Shown here: one piece after another, positions 1 to 9,066 of the stretch
Layout: every line of letters starts with the position of its first letter
How positions within the stretch are numbered: position 1 is the first letter of the stretch
From: Neisseriaceae bacterium HSC-16F19
GTDB lineage: Bacteria; Pseudomonadota; Gammaproteobacteria; Burkholderiales; Neisseriaceae
Assembly (NCBI RefSeq): GCF_024171525.1
Contig: NZ_JALJZY010000009.1
Coordinates: forward strand, 41,122-105,121
Reading direction: 5' to 3'
DNA: 64,000 nucleotides
Position numbers and translations under genes: made by a program
Notes under the pieces: generated by a model
Told to the model about the DNA's origin: nothing
The model's database searches: none
What the model saw: only the letters and a program-made list of their open reading frames with translations

Positions 1-80
1 GTGAATGGCTGGCACAACATACCGATATACACGGCCATGAGTTGTGGCGGGAGCTGTATCAGGGCTTGTGCGAAGCGTAG
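1..80 (+). CDS. C-terminal tail of an unidentified protein (partial)
   Basis: Reading from base 3, an open frame encodes 25 residues ending in LCEA and a TAG stop at 78-80. It is rich in charged and aromatic residues (HGHELWRELY), as expected for a real protein end. An inverted uptake-sequence terminator follows 37 bases later. The body of the gene is outside the window, so no function can be given. Confidence 0.4.
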   Translation, partial: EWLAQHTDIHGHELWRELYQGLCEA

Positions 81-117
81 ACGGCAGGGCGGGTATACTT
101 GGCCTTGGTCATTGAAA

Positions 118-147
118 AGGCTGCCTGAAAAACTTTTCAGGCAGCCT
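118..147. terminator. Inverted DUS pair, bidirectional terminator
   Basis: AGGCTGCCTGAA (118-129) and its reverse complement (136-147) form a 12-bp stem with a short loop. Runs of T follow on both strands. It separates the tail of the upstream gene from the convergent metE. Confidence 0.75.
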
Positions 148-165
148 TTGTTCACCTACTCAAAC

Positions 166-2439
166 TTACTTCGCCAATTCGGCGCGCAGTTTTTGGGTCA
201 CGTCCATCATCACTTCCAATTGCTCGAGGGTTTCTTTCCAGCCGCGGGTTTTCAGGCCGCAGTCGGGGTTGACCCACAGGCGCTCTACCGGTACCACTTC
301 CATGGCTTTGCGCAGCAGTTTTTCCACTTCGGCGGCGGTCGGTACGCGCGGGCTGTGGATGTCGTACACACCCGGGCCGATGTCGTTCGGATATTTGAAA
401 TCACCGAAGGCGGTCAGCAATTCCATGTCGGAACGCGAGGTTTCGATGGTGATTACGTCGGCATCCATGCTGGCGATGGCGGGCAGGATGTCGTTGAACT
501 CGGAATAGCACATATGGGTGTGGATTTGGGTGCTGTCTTCGGCGCCGGTGGAGGAGAGGCGGAAGGCTTCGCAGGCCCAGGCCAGGTATTCGTCCCATTG
601 CGCTTTTTTCAGCGGCATGGCTTCGCGGATGGCGGGCTCGTCGATCTGGATCACTTTGATGCCGGCTTTTTCCAAATCCAGCACTTCGTCGTTGAGCGCC
701 AAGGCGATTTGTTTGGCCACCACGCTCAGGGGCACGTCGTCGCGCACGAAAGACCATTTGAACATGGTTACCGGGCCGGTGAGCATGCCTTTCATCGGGC
801 GTTGGGTCAGGGTTTGCGCGTAGGCAGACCAGTAAACGGTCATCGGCTCGGGGCGGGATACGTCACCGAAGATGATGGGCGGTTTCACGCAGCGGCTGCC
901 GTAGCTTTGTACCCAACCGAATTGGGTGAAGCAGTAACCGGCCAGTTGCTCGCCGAAGTATTCCACCATGTCGTTGCGCTCGGCTTCGCCGTGTACCGGC
1001 ACATCCAGTTGCAGTTTTTCCTGCTCTTCCACACAGTAGGCGATTTCTTTTTTCATCGCGGCATCGTAATCGGCGGCGCTCAATTCGCCTTTCTTGAAGG
1101 CGGCACGGGCTTGGCGGATTTCGGCGGTTTGCGGGAAGGAGCCGATGGTGGTGGTGGGCAGTACCGGCAGCTTCATCCAAGCCTGCTGGGCTTTGATGCG
1201 CTCGGCAAAGGCGGATTTGCGTTGGTCGGCGCCGGCGGGCAGTTCGGCCACGCGTTTTTGTACCGCTTCGTTGTGGATTTTCTTGTTGGTGGCGCGGTCG
1301 GCGGCGGCGGCGTCAGAAGCGGCAATGGCTTCTTTCACGCTGTCTTTGCCGTGGGCCAGGGCTTGTTTGATCACGCCCAGTTCCACCAGTTTTTGCGCGG
1401 CAAAAGCCATCCAGGACTTGATTTCGCCGTCCAGTTTTTCTTCCACGGCCAAGTCTTGCGGGCTGTGCAGCAGCGAGCAGGAGGGGGCAATCCACAGATT
1501 GTTGCCCAGTTTGGCTTTCACCGGCTCCAAGGTGTCGATGACTTTGGAGAGGTTGGCACGCCATACGTTGCGGCCGTCTACCAGGCCTACGGACAGGACT
1601 TTGTTTTCCGGCCAGGCGTCGGCAAACACGGCCAGTTGTTCCGGTGCGCGCACGCAGTCGATGTGCACGCCGTGTACCGGCAGGTTTTTCAGCAGGTTCA
1701 GGTGCTCGGCCACGGAAGCGAAGTAGGTGCCGATGATGATGCGGGTGCCGGTGATGGCCAGCTCTTTATAAGTGGGGGCAAAGGCGTCCAGCCAGGCTTG
1801 GTCGGCATCCACGGCCAGAATCGGCTCGTCGATTTGGATCCAGTCCACACCGGCGGTGGCCAGTTCGCGCAACAGTTGTTGGTAGGCGGGTACCAGTTTC
1901 GGCAGCAGGCTTAAGCGTTTGAAGCCTTCGTCTTTGGCTTTGCCCAGCCACAGCAGGGTGATGGGGCCGATGAGGGTCGGTTTGATGTCGTGGCCTTGGG
2001 CCTGGGCTTCTTTGATTTGTGCAATCAGGTTGGCGGCATTGACTTTGAATTCGGTGTCGGCATGCCATTCGGGCACGATGTAGTGGTAGTTGGTATCAAA
2101 CCACTTGGTCATTTCCATGGCGAACTGGGTGGCGTTGCCGCGGGCCAGTTGGAAGTATTCCGGCAGGGTCAGCTTGGCGGCGTCGAAACCGAAGCGTTTC
2201 GGAATCGCACCCAAGGTGCACAGCAAATCCAAAACATGGTCGTAGAAAGAGAAATCGCCCACGGGTACCAAATCGGCACCGGCGGCTTTTTGGGCGGCCC
2301 AGTTCAGGCGGCGGATTTCGGCGGCTACTTCTTGCACTTCGGCTTCGGTTTTGGCGCCTTTCCAGAAGGCTTCAACGGCAAATTTCAGTTCGCGCTTCGC
2401 GCCGATGCGCGGATAGCCGGACAGATGGAAGGTGTTCAT
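166..2439 (-). CDS. metE: Cobalamin-independent methionine synthase
   Basis: 757 residues, matching the usual MetE length. The enzyme transfers the methyl group of 5-methyltetrahydropteroyl-triglutamate to homocysteine, the last step of methionine synthesis in the cytosol. The N-terminus (HLSGYPRIGAKRELKFA) is typical. The C-terminal catalytic half carries the zinc-binding elements HTHMCYSEF and NPDCGLKTRG. The ATG at 2439 is preceded by GGAG with about 8 bases spacing. The gene stands alone, between an inverted-DUS terminator downstream and a repeat-filled gap upstream. Confidence 0.97.
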   Translation of the reverse strand: MNTFHLSGYPRIGAKRELKFAVEAFWKGAKTEAEVQEVAAEIRRLNWAAQKAAGADLVPVGDFSFYDHVLDLLCTLGAIPKRFGFDAAKLTLPEYFQLARGNATQFAMEMTKWFDTNYHYIVPEWHADTEFKVNAANLIAQIKEAQAQGHDIKPTLIGPITLLWLGKAKDEGFKRLSLLPKLVPAYQQLLRELATAGVDWIQIDEPILAVDADQAWLDAFAPTYKELAITGTRIIIGTYFASVAEHLNLLKNLPVHGVHIDCVRAPEQLAVFADAWPENKVLSVGLVDGRNVWRANLSKVIDTLEPVKAKLGNNLWIAPSCSLLHSPQDLAVEEKLDGEIKSWMAFAAQKLVELGVIKQALAHGKDSVKEAIAASDAAAADRATNKKIHNEAVQKRVAELPAGADQRKSAFAERIKAQQAWMKLPVLPTTTIGSFPQTAEIRQARAAFKKGELSAADYDAAMKKEIAYCVEEQEKLQLDVPVHGEAERNDMVEYFGEQLAGYCFTQFGWVQSYGSRCVKPPIIFGDVSRPEPMTVYWSAYAQTLTQRPMKGMLTGPVTMFKWSFVRDDVPLSVVAKQIALALNDEVLDLEKAGIKVIQIDEPAIREAMPLKKAQWDEYLAWACEAFRLSSTGAEDSTQIHTHMCYSEFNDILPAIASMDADVITIETSRSDMELLTAFGDFKYPNDIGPGVYDIHSPRVPTAAEVEKLLRKAMEVVPVERLWVNPDCGLKTRGWKETLEQLEVMMDVTQKLRAELAK

Positions 2440-2718
2440 GGGTTACTCCATTAGCAATGAAAGTGGATGGGTACAAAATTGCAGGCTCGCAGTGTGCAAC
2501 ATGCAGGGCAGGGCGGCAAGCGATTAATTTTGCTGTGCAGTATGAATTTAATTAATGATTAAGTATTTTCAGGATATATGGGGTTATGAGGCGGAAAAAG
2601 ATTGATTTGTTAAGGTTTAAAATGCTTTTTCAGGCTACCTGAAAAGCAGTATTTATGAAAATTGATACTGCTTCGGCGTATGCTTGCAGCTCGGCTCTCC
2701 GAGCCGACAAAACAAACA
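2440..2718. other. Intergenic region upstream of metE
   Basis: The part next to metE (2500-2620) is AT-rich and presumably holds its promoter; no operator was recognised. At about 2630-2643 lies a single AGGCTACCTGAA, the Eikenella-type DUS variant. A short palindrome of the GTCGG-type follows around 2690-2706. Confidence 0.4.
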
Positions 2719-2900
2719 TATAGTCGAATAACACAGAACGAGACAAGGCAGCAAAAGAGCCGCGAGCGCAGCGAAGTCCCGTGGGACAGACAGTACGGAT
2801 AGTACGGAACAGATTTTGTTGCCGCTTTAGCGGCTTACAAAATCGTTCTCTTCGAGCCGAGCGCAGCAACGCCGTATCGTTCTTATTTTAAATGACTATA
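2719..2900. repeat. Correia-like repeat element 1 (long form)
   Basis: 182 bp bounded by TATAGTCGA and TGACTATA. The inside carries GACAAGGCAGC, a block with ACAGTACGGATAGTACGG and GCAACGCCGTATCGTTCTT, in the same order as the Correia repeat enclosed element of pathogenic Neisseria. It also has an extra inner palindromic segment (GCCGCTTTAGCGGC). It lies between metE and the end of gyrB. Confidence 0.85.
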
Positions 2901-2941
2901 AAGTCGGCTCGGAGAACCGACCTACACCTTCCGGAACCGAC

Positions 2942-2967
2942 AAAACGGGCGGGTGTAAAACCCGCCC
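2942..2967 (-). terminator. Rho-independent terminator of gyrB
   Basis: GGGCGGGT (2947-2954) pairs with ACCCGCCC (2960-2967). Read on the minus strand the stem is followed by GTTTTG. It lies about 45 bases beyond the gyrB stop codon. Confidence 0.6.
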
Positions 2968-3010
2968 TATACAGCTGCCTGAAAACGGTTTTGCCAGAAT
3001 TCCGCTGCCT

Positions 3011-5419
3011 TTAAGCATCAATATTCTGCGCCACCAACGCATTGGTTTCGATAAAGGCGCGGCGCGGCTCTACGTCGTCGCCCATCAGCGTCACAAACAC
3101 CTGGTCGGCGGCGATGGCGTCTTCGATGCGCACTTTCAAGAGGCGGCGCACTTGCGGGTCCATGGTGGTTTCCCACAGCTGCTCCGGGTTCATCTCGCCC
3201 AAGCCTTTGTAGCGTTGGATGGACATGCCTTTTTGCGCTGCCACCAGCAAATGGTCCAGCGCTTCGTCGAAATGCTGCACCGGGGTGCGCTGCTCGCCTT
3301 TGACCAATTCGCTGCCTTCCACTACCAAGCCTTTAAGCTGGGCAGCGGTTTGGCGCAGGGTTTGGCAGGCTTTGCTGTCGGCAAATTTCTGATCCAGATA
3401 GCTGACCGCCACATTGCCGTGCAGTTTGCGGGTGATTTTAATCAGCCGCTGTTCGTCCTGTTGCACCGCTTCCAGCGTGACATCGGCATTGCGGATGTGG
3501 GCGCTGATGGCGGCAATGGCCGCGGCCACGGCTGCGTCGCTGCCGAAATCCAGGTCCACATCGGCATCCACCAGCGCATGCAGCACGGCGGTGTCGATAA
3601 AGCGGCTTTCACGTTCGATGACATTGCGCGCCAACAGGTATTGGCGGGCAACGGCGGCCAGTTCTTCGCCTTCAACCACGCGGCTGCCGGACACAATCTG
3701 CGCCTTGTCCAAAGCCAGACCCAAGAGCCACTGGTCTTTTTCCATTTCGTCTTTCAGGTAGCGTTCCTGTTTGCCGTATTTGGCTTTGTAGAGCGGCGGC
3801 TGGGCAATATAGATGTGGCCGCGCTCCACCAGTTCCGGCATTTGGCGGTAGAAGAAGGTGAGCAGCAGGGTGCGGATGTGGGCGCCGTCCACGTCGGCAT
3901 CGGTCATGATGATGATGCGGTGGTAGCGCAGTTTGTCGGGGTTGTATTCGTCTTTGCCGATGCCCGCGCCCAGGGCGGTAATCAGGGTGGCCACTTCCTG
4001 GCTGGCGAGCATTTTTTCAAAACGCGCTTTTTCCACGTTCAAAATCTTGCCCTTGAGCGGCAAAATGGCTTGGAATTTGCGGTCGCGGCCCTGCTTGGCG
4101 GAACCGCCGGCGGAATCGCCCTCCACCAGATAGAGTTCGGACAAGGCCGGGTCTTTTTCCTGGCAGTCGGCCAGCTTGCCGGGCAGGCCCAAGCCGTCCA
4201 TCACGCCTTTGCGGCGGGTGATTTCGCGGGCCTTGCGCGCGGCTTCGCGGGCGCGGGCGGCTTCGACGATTTTGCCGGTGATGATTTTGGCTTCGTTGGG
4301 GTTTTCTTCCAAAAAGTCGTTCAGCGCCTGGCTGATGACTTCGTTGACCACCGGGCCGATTTCGCTGGACACCAGCTTGTCTTTGGTTTGCGAAGAAAAT
4401 TTGGGGTCGGGCAGTTTCACCGACAGCACGCAGGTCAGACCCTCGCGCATATCGTCGCCGCTGGTATCGACCTTGGCTTTTTTGGCCACTTCATTGGCTT
4501 CGATATAGCCGTTGATGGTGCGGGTCATCACCTGGCGCAGCGCGGTCAGATGGGTGCCGCCGTCGCGCTGGGGAATGTTGTTGGTGAAGCACTGCACGCT
4601 TTCCTGATAGCTGTCGTTCCACTGCATGGCGCATTCGACGGTCATGCCGTCTTTTTCGCCCAAGGCATAGAAGATTTTTTCGTGCAGCGCGGTTTTGTTG
4701 CGGTTCATGTATTGCACAAAACCGGATACGCCGCCGGAAAAAGCGAAGTTTTCGTGACGGCCGTCGCGCTTGTCGGTCAGTTCGATGCCGACGCCGTTGT
4801 TCAGGAAAGACAATTCGCGGATGCGTTTGGCCAGGATTTCAAAATGGTATTCCACCAGGCCGAAGGTCTCTTCGCTGGCGAGAAACTGCACGCGGGTGCC
4901 GTGTTTGTCGGCCGGGGCGTCGCCCACCACCGCCAAAGGCGCCACCGCATCGCCGCGGCGGAATTCCACGAAATGCTCTTTGCCGTCGCGCCAAATGGTC
5001 AGGCGCAGCCAGTCGGAGAGCGCATTGACCACCGACACGCCTACGCCGTGCAGGCCGCCGGAAATTTTGTAGTTGTTGTTGTCGAATTTGCCGCCGGCGT
5101 GCAGCACGGTCATGATGACTTCGGCAGCGGAGCGGCCCTCTTTGGGATGGATGCCGGTGGGAATGCCGCGGCCGTTGTCTTCGATGGTGATGGAATTGTC
5201 GGCATTGATGGCCACGGTGATGGTGTCGCAATGTCCGGCCAGCGCTTCGTCGATGGCATTGTCCAAAACCTCAAACACCATGTGGTGCAGGCCGGAGCCG
5301 TCCTGGGTGTCGCCGATATACATGCCGGGGCGTTTGCGTACGGCTTCCAAACCTTCCAATACTTGAATACTGTCGGCGCCGTATTCGGCTGCTGCTTTGG
5401 GGGTGTTTTGTTCGGTCAT
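3011..5419 (-). CDS. gyrB: DNA gyrase subunit B
   Basis: 802 residues from the ATG at 5419 (MTEQNTPKAAAEYG); upstream in-frame codons are not family-like, so this start was chosen. The protein is the ATPase subunit of gyrase, which introduces negative supercoils with GyrA. An N-terminal GHKL ATPase (LEGLEAVRKRPGMYIGD, DNGRGIP, GGLHGVGVSVVNALS) is followed by the transducer domain. The TOPRIM domain has EGDSAGG and DADVDGAHIRTLL, and the tail ends with QRYKGLGEMNPEQLWETT. The extra C-terminal segment typical of Gram-negative GyrB is present. The gene is monocistronic here. Confidence 0.98.
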   Translation of the reverse strand: MTEQNTPKAAAEYGADSIQVLEGLEAVRKRPGMYIGDTQDGSGLHHMVFEVLDNAIDEALAGHCDTITVAINADNSITIEDNGRGIPTGIHPKEGRSAAEVIMTVLHAGGKFDNNNYKISGGLHGVGVSVVNALSDWLRLTIWRDGKEHFVEFRRGDAVAPLAVVGDAPADKHGTRVQFLASEETFGLVEYHFEILAKRIRELSFLNNGVGIELTDKRDGRHENFAFSGGVSGFVQYMNRNKTALHEKIFYALGEKDGMTVECAMQWNDSYQESVQCFTNNIPQRDGGTHLTALRQVMTRTINGYIEANEVAKKAKVDTSGDDMREGLTCVLSVKLPDPKFSSQTKDKLVSSEIGPVVNEVISQALNDFLEENPNEAKIITGKIVEAARAREAARKAREITRRKGVMDGLGLPGKLADCQEKDPALSELYLVEGDSAGGSAKQGRDRKFQAILPLKGKILNVEKARFEKMLASQEVATLITALGAGIGKDEYNPDKLRYHRIIIMTDADVDGAHIRTLLLTFFYRQMPELVERGHIYIAQPPLYKAKYGKQERYLKDEMEKDQWLLGLALDKAQIVSGSRVVEGEELAAVARQYLLARNVIERESRFIDTAVLHALVDADVDLDFGSDAAVAAAIAAISAHIRNADVTLEAVQQDEQRLIKITRKLHGNVAVSYLDQKFADSKACQTLRQTAAQLKGLVVEGSELVKGEQRTPVQHFDEALDHLLVAAQKGMSIQRYKGLGEMNPEQLWETTMDPQVRRLLKVRIEDAIAADQVFVTLMGDDVEPRRAFIETNALVAQNIDA

Positions 5420-5534
5420 GGGCTTTATCTTAAATACACAATACGGCCGCACAAGCTGCGCGGAAAAACAGCGCATTATACCCGATTTTGCCCGGCTTTT
5501 CATGCCCGCCGGATGGGGCGGCGGCGCACGGAAA

Positions 5535-5574
5535 AGGCTGCCTGAAAAGTGTGCTTGCGCTTTTCAGGCAGCCT
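5535..5574. terminator. Inverted DUS pair
   Basis: AGGCTGCCTGAA at 5535 and its complement ending at 5574 enclose a 16-base loop. It lies upstream of gyrB, facing the gene at 5912-6784. Confidence 0.55.
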
Positions 5575-5608
5575 TGGGTACACATGGCTTGCGTAGGTCG
5601 GATACTTG

Positions 5609-5791
5609 TATAGTCATTTAAAATAAGAACGATACGGCGTTGCTGCGCCCGGCTCGAAGAGAACGATTTTGTAAGCCGCTAAAGCGGCAACAAAATCTGT
5701 TCCGTACTATCTGTACTGTCTGTCCCGCGGGACTTCGCTGCGCTCGCGGCTTTTTTGCTGCCTTGTCTCGTTTTTATTTTATTCGACTATA
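5609..5791. repeat. Correia-like repeat element 2, inserted in a palindrome
   Basis: 183 bp, TATAGTCATTT to TCGACTATA, in opposite orientation to the copy at 2719-2900 and with the same long inner segment. Its flanks read GTCGGATACTTG on the left and TCCGACAAAA on the right. Joined through one TA, they recreate the uninterrupted palindrome found at 36.83 and 37.41 kb, so the TA looks duplicated on insertion. Confidence 0.88.
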
Positions 5792-5844
5792 TCCGACAAA
5801 ATGCCAAGGTTTCAGCCAAACGGAGTTTATGTCGGATACAAGCC

Positions 5845-5915
5845 GTAGGTCGGGCACGGGTGCCCGGCCTTGCTTGGCCTGGTTGGATTTTGTCGGGCAT
5901 AAATGCCCGACCTAC
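5845..5915. repeat. Pair of GTAGGTCGGGC-type palindromes
   Basis: Two hairpin-forming palindromes, 5845-5869 (GGTCGGGCACGGGTGCCCGGCC) split by a loop and 5892-5915 (GTCGGGCATAAATGCCCGAC). The second supplies the stop codon region of the next gene. Confidence 0.6.
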
Positions 5916-6784
5916 GCGGGTTGGTTTAAGGCGCTGCGCTCGGTCACGGCAATCAGAATACCCTGCTGCCACAAGGCTTGCTGTACCCGCAGCAGCTCGG
6001 TGCTGTCCACTTCCCAAGCAGCGCCCCAGTCATACGTTGTCAGCACACCGTTTTTCGGATTGGCCTTAATCCATTCCGCCAGACTGGTGCCGCCCACCCG
6101 CAGGGCCAAATGGGCGGGGCTGAGCAGGTTGAAACCGTAAACATGGCGCAGATAGCCCTGCAAATGCAGCTTGGGCGCCTGTTGCAATTCTTCCATGCTG
6201 AAGGGCTGCCACGGCGGCTCGGTGCCGTAATAGCTTTGGTACCAGGGCTTGCCATATTCTTTAAACAGGTTGATGGTATAGGGCGATACCGCATAGGCAT
6301 TCACGCCCCACAGCTCCCGACAGGTGCCGAAATAATCGTGGCCGTAGAAGGGGCCGCCGGTGATGCCCAAGGTTTGGGCGGCGGTGAGTATGCCGTGCTT
6401 GAATTCGGCATAAGCCATCAAATCGGCCGCCACTTTAAACACCAAGGTTTTTTCGGTCTGATAATTGTCCCAAGTCAGTTCCAGAAACGCATCTCCGGGG
6501 TGTTTGACGTAATAAGCAGTATAAATACAGACAGTCTGGTCGTGGATGGCGATGTCGGGAATATCACCGGCCTTGAGCTTGGTTTTGCCGACGGTAATGT
6601 CGCTGGCATCCGGATTGACCACATAGGCGGCACTGATTTCGGCTGTGGGAAACAGGGTGCGAAAGAGCGCAATCAAGTCGGCGAACGTCAGCGGCTTGTG
6701 CTCGGTAAAGTACAGCGCCCCGCCGTAAAACCATTCGTTATAAGTCGGGTTTTTGAATTTTTTCTTAAGGTCTGTAAAGTCCAT
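5912..6784 (-). CDS. Hypothetical protein, 290 aa
   Basis: Starting at the ATG at 6784 (MDFTDLKKKFKNP), the protein has 290 residues, no signal peptide and no membrane segment. It is rich in Tyr and Trp (NEWFYGGALYF, YQSYYGTEPPW, TYDWGAAWEVDS). I do not recognise the family. Its soluble, aromatic-rich character and isolated position recall accessory genes such as immunity-type proteins, but no toxin gene lies next to it. The TAG stop falls inside a palindromic repeat (GCCCGACCTAC), so the last few residues may be repeat-derived. A longer start at 6826 is possible but lacks a convincing ribosome site. Confidence 0.75.
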   Translation of the reverse strand: MDFTDLKKKFKNPTYNEWFYGGALYFTEHKPLTFADLIALFRTLFPTAEISAAYVVNPDASDITVGKTKLKAGDIPDIAIHDQTVCIYTAYYVKHPGDAFLELTWDNYQTEKTLVFKVAADLMAYAEFKHGILTAAQTLGITGGPFYGHDYFGTCRELWGVNAYAVSPYTINLFKEYGKPWYQSYYGTEPPWQPFSMEELQQAPKLHLQGYLRHVYGFNLLSPAHLALRVGGTSLAEWIKANPKNGVLTTYDWGAAWEVDSTELLRVQQALWQQGILIAVTERSALNQPA

Positions 6785-6833
6785 GATGCGTCTCTTGCAC
6801 AGAAAAACATCCGCCGTACCAGACAAAACCGTT

Positions 6834-6861
6834 TTCAGGCAGCCTGCATAGGCTGCCTGAA
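6834..6861. terminator. Inverted DUS pair (outward order)
   Basis: TTCAGGCAGCCT (6834-6845) and AGGCTGCCTGAA (6850-6861) form a 12-bp stem with a 4-base loop, downstream of the gene at 6924-7463. Confidence 0.6.
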
Positions 6862-6887
6862 ACCATCACCGCTGTCTTGAGAAAGCC

Positions 6888-6914
6888 GTAGGTCGGCTCG
6901 GAGAGCCGACCTAC
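6888..6914. repeat. GTAGGTCGGCTC palindrome
   Basis: A 27-bp palindrome, GTAGGTCGGCTC-GGA-GAGCCGACCTAC. It is one of the family of short palindromes with exchanged arm sequences seen across the window. Confidence 0.6.
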
Positions 6915-6923
6915 TTATATTGA

Positions 6924-7463
6924 TTAACGCGCCTTATCCGGCAGCGCTTTTTTGTGCAGCAGTTTGCCGTCTTTTAAACGCACGGTGTAGCGGTAGGGTT
7001 TGCCGGCATAATTGCCGCGGCTGCCCAATTCCTGCGAATCAATCACCAGCACGCCGCCGGGTTTGGCTTGTACCGCAGAAACAAAACGGCTGTTGAAGCC
7101 GGGGGCGGTGCGTTGCAGCGGAGAAAACAGGTCTTCAGCACCGACACGCCAGCGCCCCTTGTTTTTTACTACTTCTGTGAGGCGGAAATGGGCGGTGCCG
7201 GAGCCGCGGTTGCAGGCTGCGGAGCCGACTTCGCCTTCAATTCTGTCGCCGTCTACCAGAAACCACACCGCATAACGCTCGGGCGCCAGTTGCAGCACTT
7301 GTTCGGCAGTGGCGGTTTCCACATCGCAATACCCTTTCATGGCATGGCTGTGTGCAGCTTTGATAACCTGGCGGGCGGTATCGGCACTCACTGTGTTTTG
7401 TGCGTGTACGGGCAGCGCCAAGCCGGCGGCCAAGGCGGCAAGTCCCAAAAGTTTGCATTGCAT
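6924..7463 (-). CDS. Secreted/periplasmic hypothetical protein, 179 aa
   Basis: A Sec signal peptide is clear: MQCKLLGLAALAAGLALPVHA, with cleavage expected after the A-x-A at residue 21. The mature part contains two cysteines (GYCDVET, SAACNRGSG) that could form a disulfide, and a C-terminal beta-rich segment (YRYTVRLKDGKLLHKKALP). I do not recognise the family. A strong ribosome site (CAGGAG) precedes the ATG at 7463. It appears to be a single-gene unit with an inverted DUS hairpin on either side. Confidence 0.75.
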   Translation of the reverse strand: MQCKLLGLAALAAGLALPVHAQNTVSADTARQVIKAAHSHAMKGYCDVETATAEQVLQLAPERYAVWFLVDGDRIEGEVGSAACNRGSGTAHFRLTEVVKNKGRWRVGAEDLFSPLQRTAPGFNSRFVSAVQAKPGGVLVIDSQELGSRGNYAGKPYRYTVRLKDGKLLHKKALPDKAR

Positions 7464-7568
7464 ATCGGTTCTCCTGTGCGGGTGGGTGAAACATGTGCCG
7501 CATCATAAAAGCATTGCCGTGTGCATACTGTCGGGTTTACCTGTTTTTACCGCCTGGTAGAAGCAACA

Positions 7569-7608
7569 AGGCTGCCTGAAAAGCGAAAACACACTTTTCA
7601 GGCAGCCT
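7569..7608. terminator. Inverted DUS pair after the Slam gene
   Basis: AGGCTGCCTGAA (7569-7580) and its complement (7597-7608) form a stem just past the stop codon at 7625 on the minus strand. Confidence 0.65.
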
Positions 7609-7624
7609 GAACAGCCAACAAACG

Positions 7625-9040
7625 CTAAAACTGTTTCCCCACTTCGATAAAGATCCGGTTTTTGCGGTTGCGGTGCAGCATATGGTTGCTGCTTTGGTAG
7701 GAACTGCTCCAAGCCAGTTTGGGCATCAGCCCTTTCCATTGCCATTTGCGGTTGCCCACCGATGCATAGCCCCAGTATTCCCGGTCGCGGCGCGGTACAT
7801 CCAAGAACCAGTCGGGTGCCCGATAACGGCGCTGTGCCGTACCCAGTTGCAGTGTGCCCTCCCAGCCCGATGCCGTGATTCGCTGCCATCCGGCGCGCAG
7901 GCCGATGCGCCGGTAGGCCGCACTGGGGTCGCGGGCGGATTCGCGGCTGTAATCCATGCCCAGCAGCCAGTTTTGCTGCGGTGAAGAGCGGTAGGATACG
8001 GTGGCCGACGTCAGCAGGCTGCCGCCGTCGAGAAAGGTGCGGGTGTCGTGCTCTTTGTGGCCATACTGCACTGCGGTGCGCAGCGTCCATTTCGGGTTCA
8101 GCACGCGGTTGTAACGGATTTGCGCACCGTAGTGTTGCGAATAGGGGCGGGTGCCGAACCAGCGGCGCTCGTAGAAGGGCAGCAGCTGCCATTCCTGCCT
8201 GGCGGTGCGGTAGGTCGGGCCGGTTTGGCTGCGGACAATCAAATCGTCGTAGTCGTGGTTGTCCCAGAAAAAGCGGCCGGACACCTGGGCGGAAGCGTGC
8301 CATGCCCAATGGCCTGCCAAAGGTGTGGTTTTGGCGGCAGAAAATCCGTAGGCCAAGCCGTGGGCGCTTTGGCGTTCGGGAAAGCGCCAGGTGCCGGTGG
8401 GGGTATGCAGCACACTTTGCTGCGGTGCCTGGTTGATATTGTCGTCCTGCTCGTATTGCACATTGGCCGCAAACTGCCATTTTTGCTGTTGTGCCAAAGC
8501 CAGGTCGAAGCGGTTTAGCAAGGTATTCACCGCTGCGGGCAGATCCGGCTGCTGCCGCAGTGTTTCGATTTCTGCGGCGGCTTCGCGGTTGCGGCGGTTG
8601 TGGAGCAAGACCTGAACCAGATCCAGACGCACGGGTGCCAAATGCGGGTGTTCGGCCAAAAGGCGGCGGTAAATGCGTTCGGCCTCGTGCAGGCGGCCGT
8701 CGGCGGTATGCAGCCGGGCTTGGGCATAACCCAGCAAAATCGGCTCGGGATCCGGCAGTTGCCGGTAGAGCGGCAGCAGCAGGCGGATGGCCTGTGTGTC
8801 GCGCAGCAAGATGGCGGAATCCAGGGCGCGGCGCAGCAGTGCCGGCTGTTGCAGCAGTTCGGCGCTGCTCATCTCCGGTATGGCGGCGGCGGGCGCGGCT
8901 TCCGCTTCCGGCAGCGGCGGCGGTGCTTGGGGTGTGTCGGTGAGGTCAAAGCGTGCTTCCGGCTCCGGCGGCAGCGCCACGGTTTGGGCGGCGGCGGAAG
9001 CGGCGGTTACGGCAGCGGCAAACAAAAACAAACGCATCAT
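7625..9040 (-). CDS. Slam-type surface lipoprotein assembly modulator
   Basis: 471 residues from the ATG at 9040, which has AAAGG seven bases upstream; a longer frame would begin inside a repeat. After a signal peptide (MMRLFLFAAAVTAASAAA) comes a helical TPR-like region (about 60-180, e.g. LGYAQARLHTADGRLHEAERIYRRLL). A long C-terminal outer-membrane beta-barrel follows (about 190-471), ending in the aromatic residue F (IFIEVGKQF). This two-part layout is that of Slam (DUF560) proteins, which carry surface lipoproteins across the outer membrane in Neisseria. The neighbour at 9350-10171 is a TbpB-like lipoprotein and the probable client. Confidence 0.85.
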   Translation of the reverse strand: MMRLFLFAAAVTAASAAAQTVALPPEPEARFDLTDTPQAPPPLPEAEAAPAAAIPEMSSAELLQQPALLRRALDSAILLRDTQAIRLLLPLYRQLPDPEPILLGYAQARLHTADGRLHEAERIYRRLLAEHPHLAPVRLDLVQVLLHNRRNREAAAEIETLRQQPDLPAAVNTLLNRFDLALAQQQKWQFAANVQYEQDDNINQAPQQSVLHTPTGTWRFPERQSAHGLAYGFSAAKTTPLAGHWAWHASAQVSGRFFWDNHDYDDLIVRSQTGPTYRTARQEWQLLPFYERRWFGTRPYSQHYGAQIRYNRVLNPKWTLRTAVQYGHKEHDTRTFLDGGSLLTSATVSYRSSPQQNWLLGMDYSRESARDPSAAYRRIGLRAGWQRITASGWEGTLQLGTAQRRYRAPDWFLDVPRRDREYWGYASVGNRKWQWKGLMPKLAWSSSYQSSNHMLHRNRKNRIFIEVGKQF

Positions 9041-9066
9041 CGGCAGACCTTTCCAAATCAGGCAGG

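Noticed and set aside
1..1914. Long plus-strand open frame (637 codons) over metE
   Set aside because: Antisense shadow of metE. Its translation is rich in Gly/His/Phe/Gln with no family motifs, while the minus strand gives a perfect MetE.
2640..2869. Small open frames inside the Correia-like elements (MLRSARRERFCKPLKRQQ-type)
   Set aside because: The same peptide appears in several copies of the repeat; it is repeat-derived and has no start signals.
3152..5545. 797-codon plus-strand open frame over gyrB
   Set aside because: Shadow of gyrB caused by codon bias in GC-rich DNA; composition is unlike a protein.
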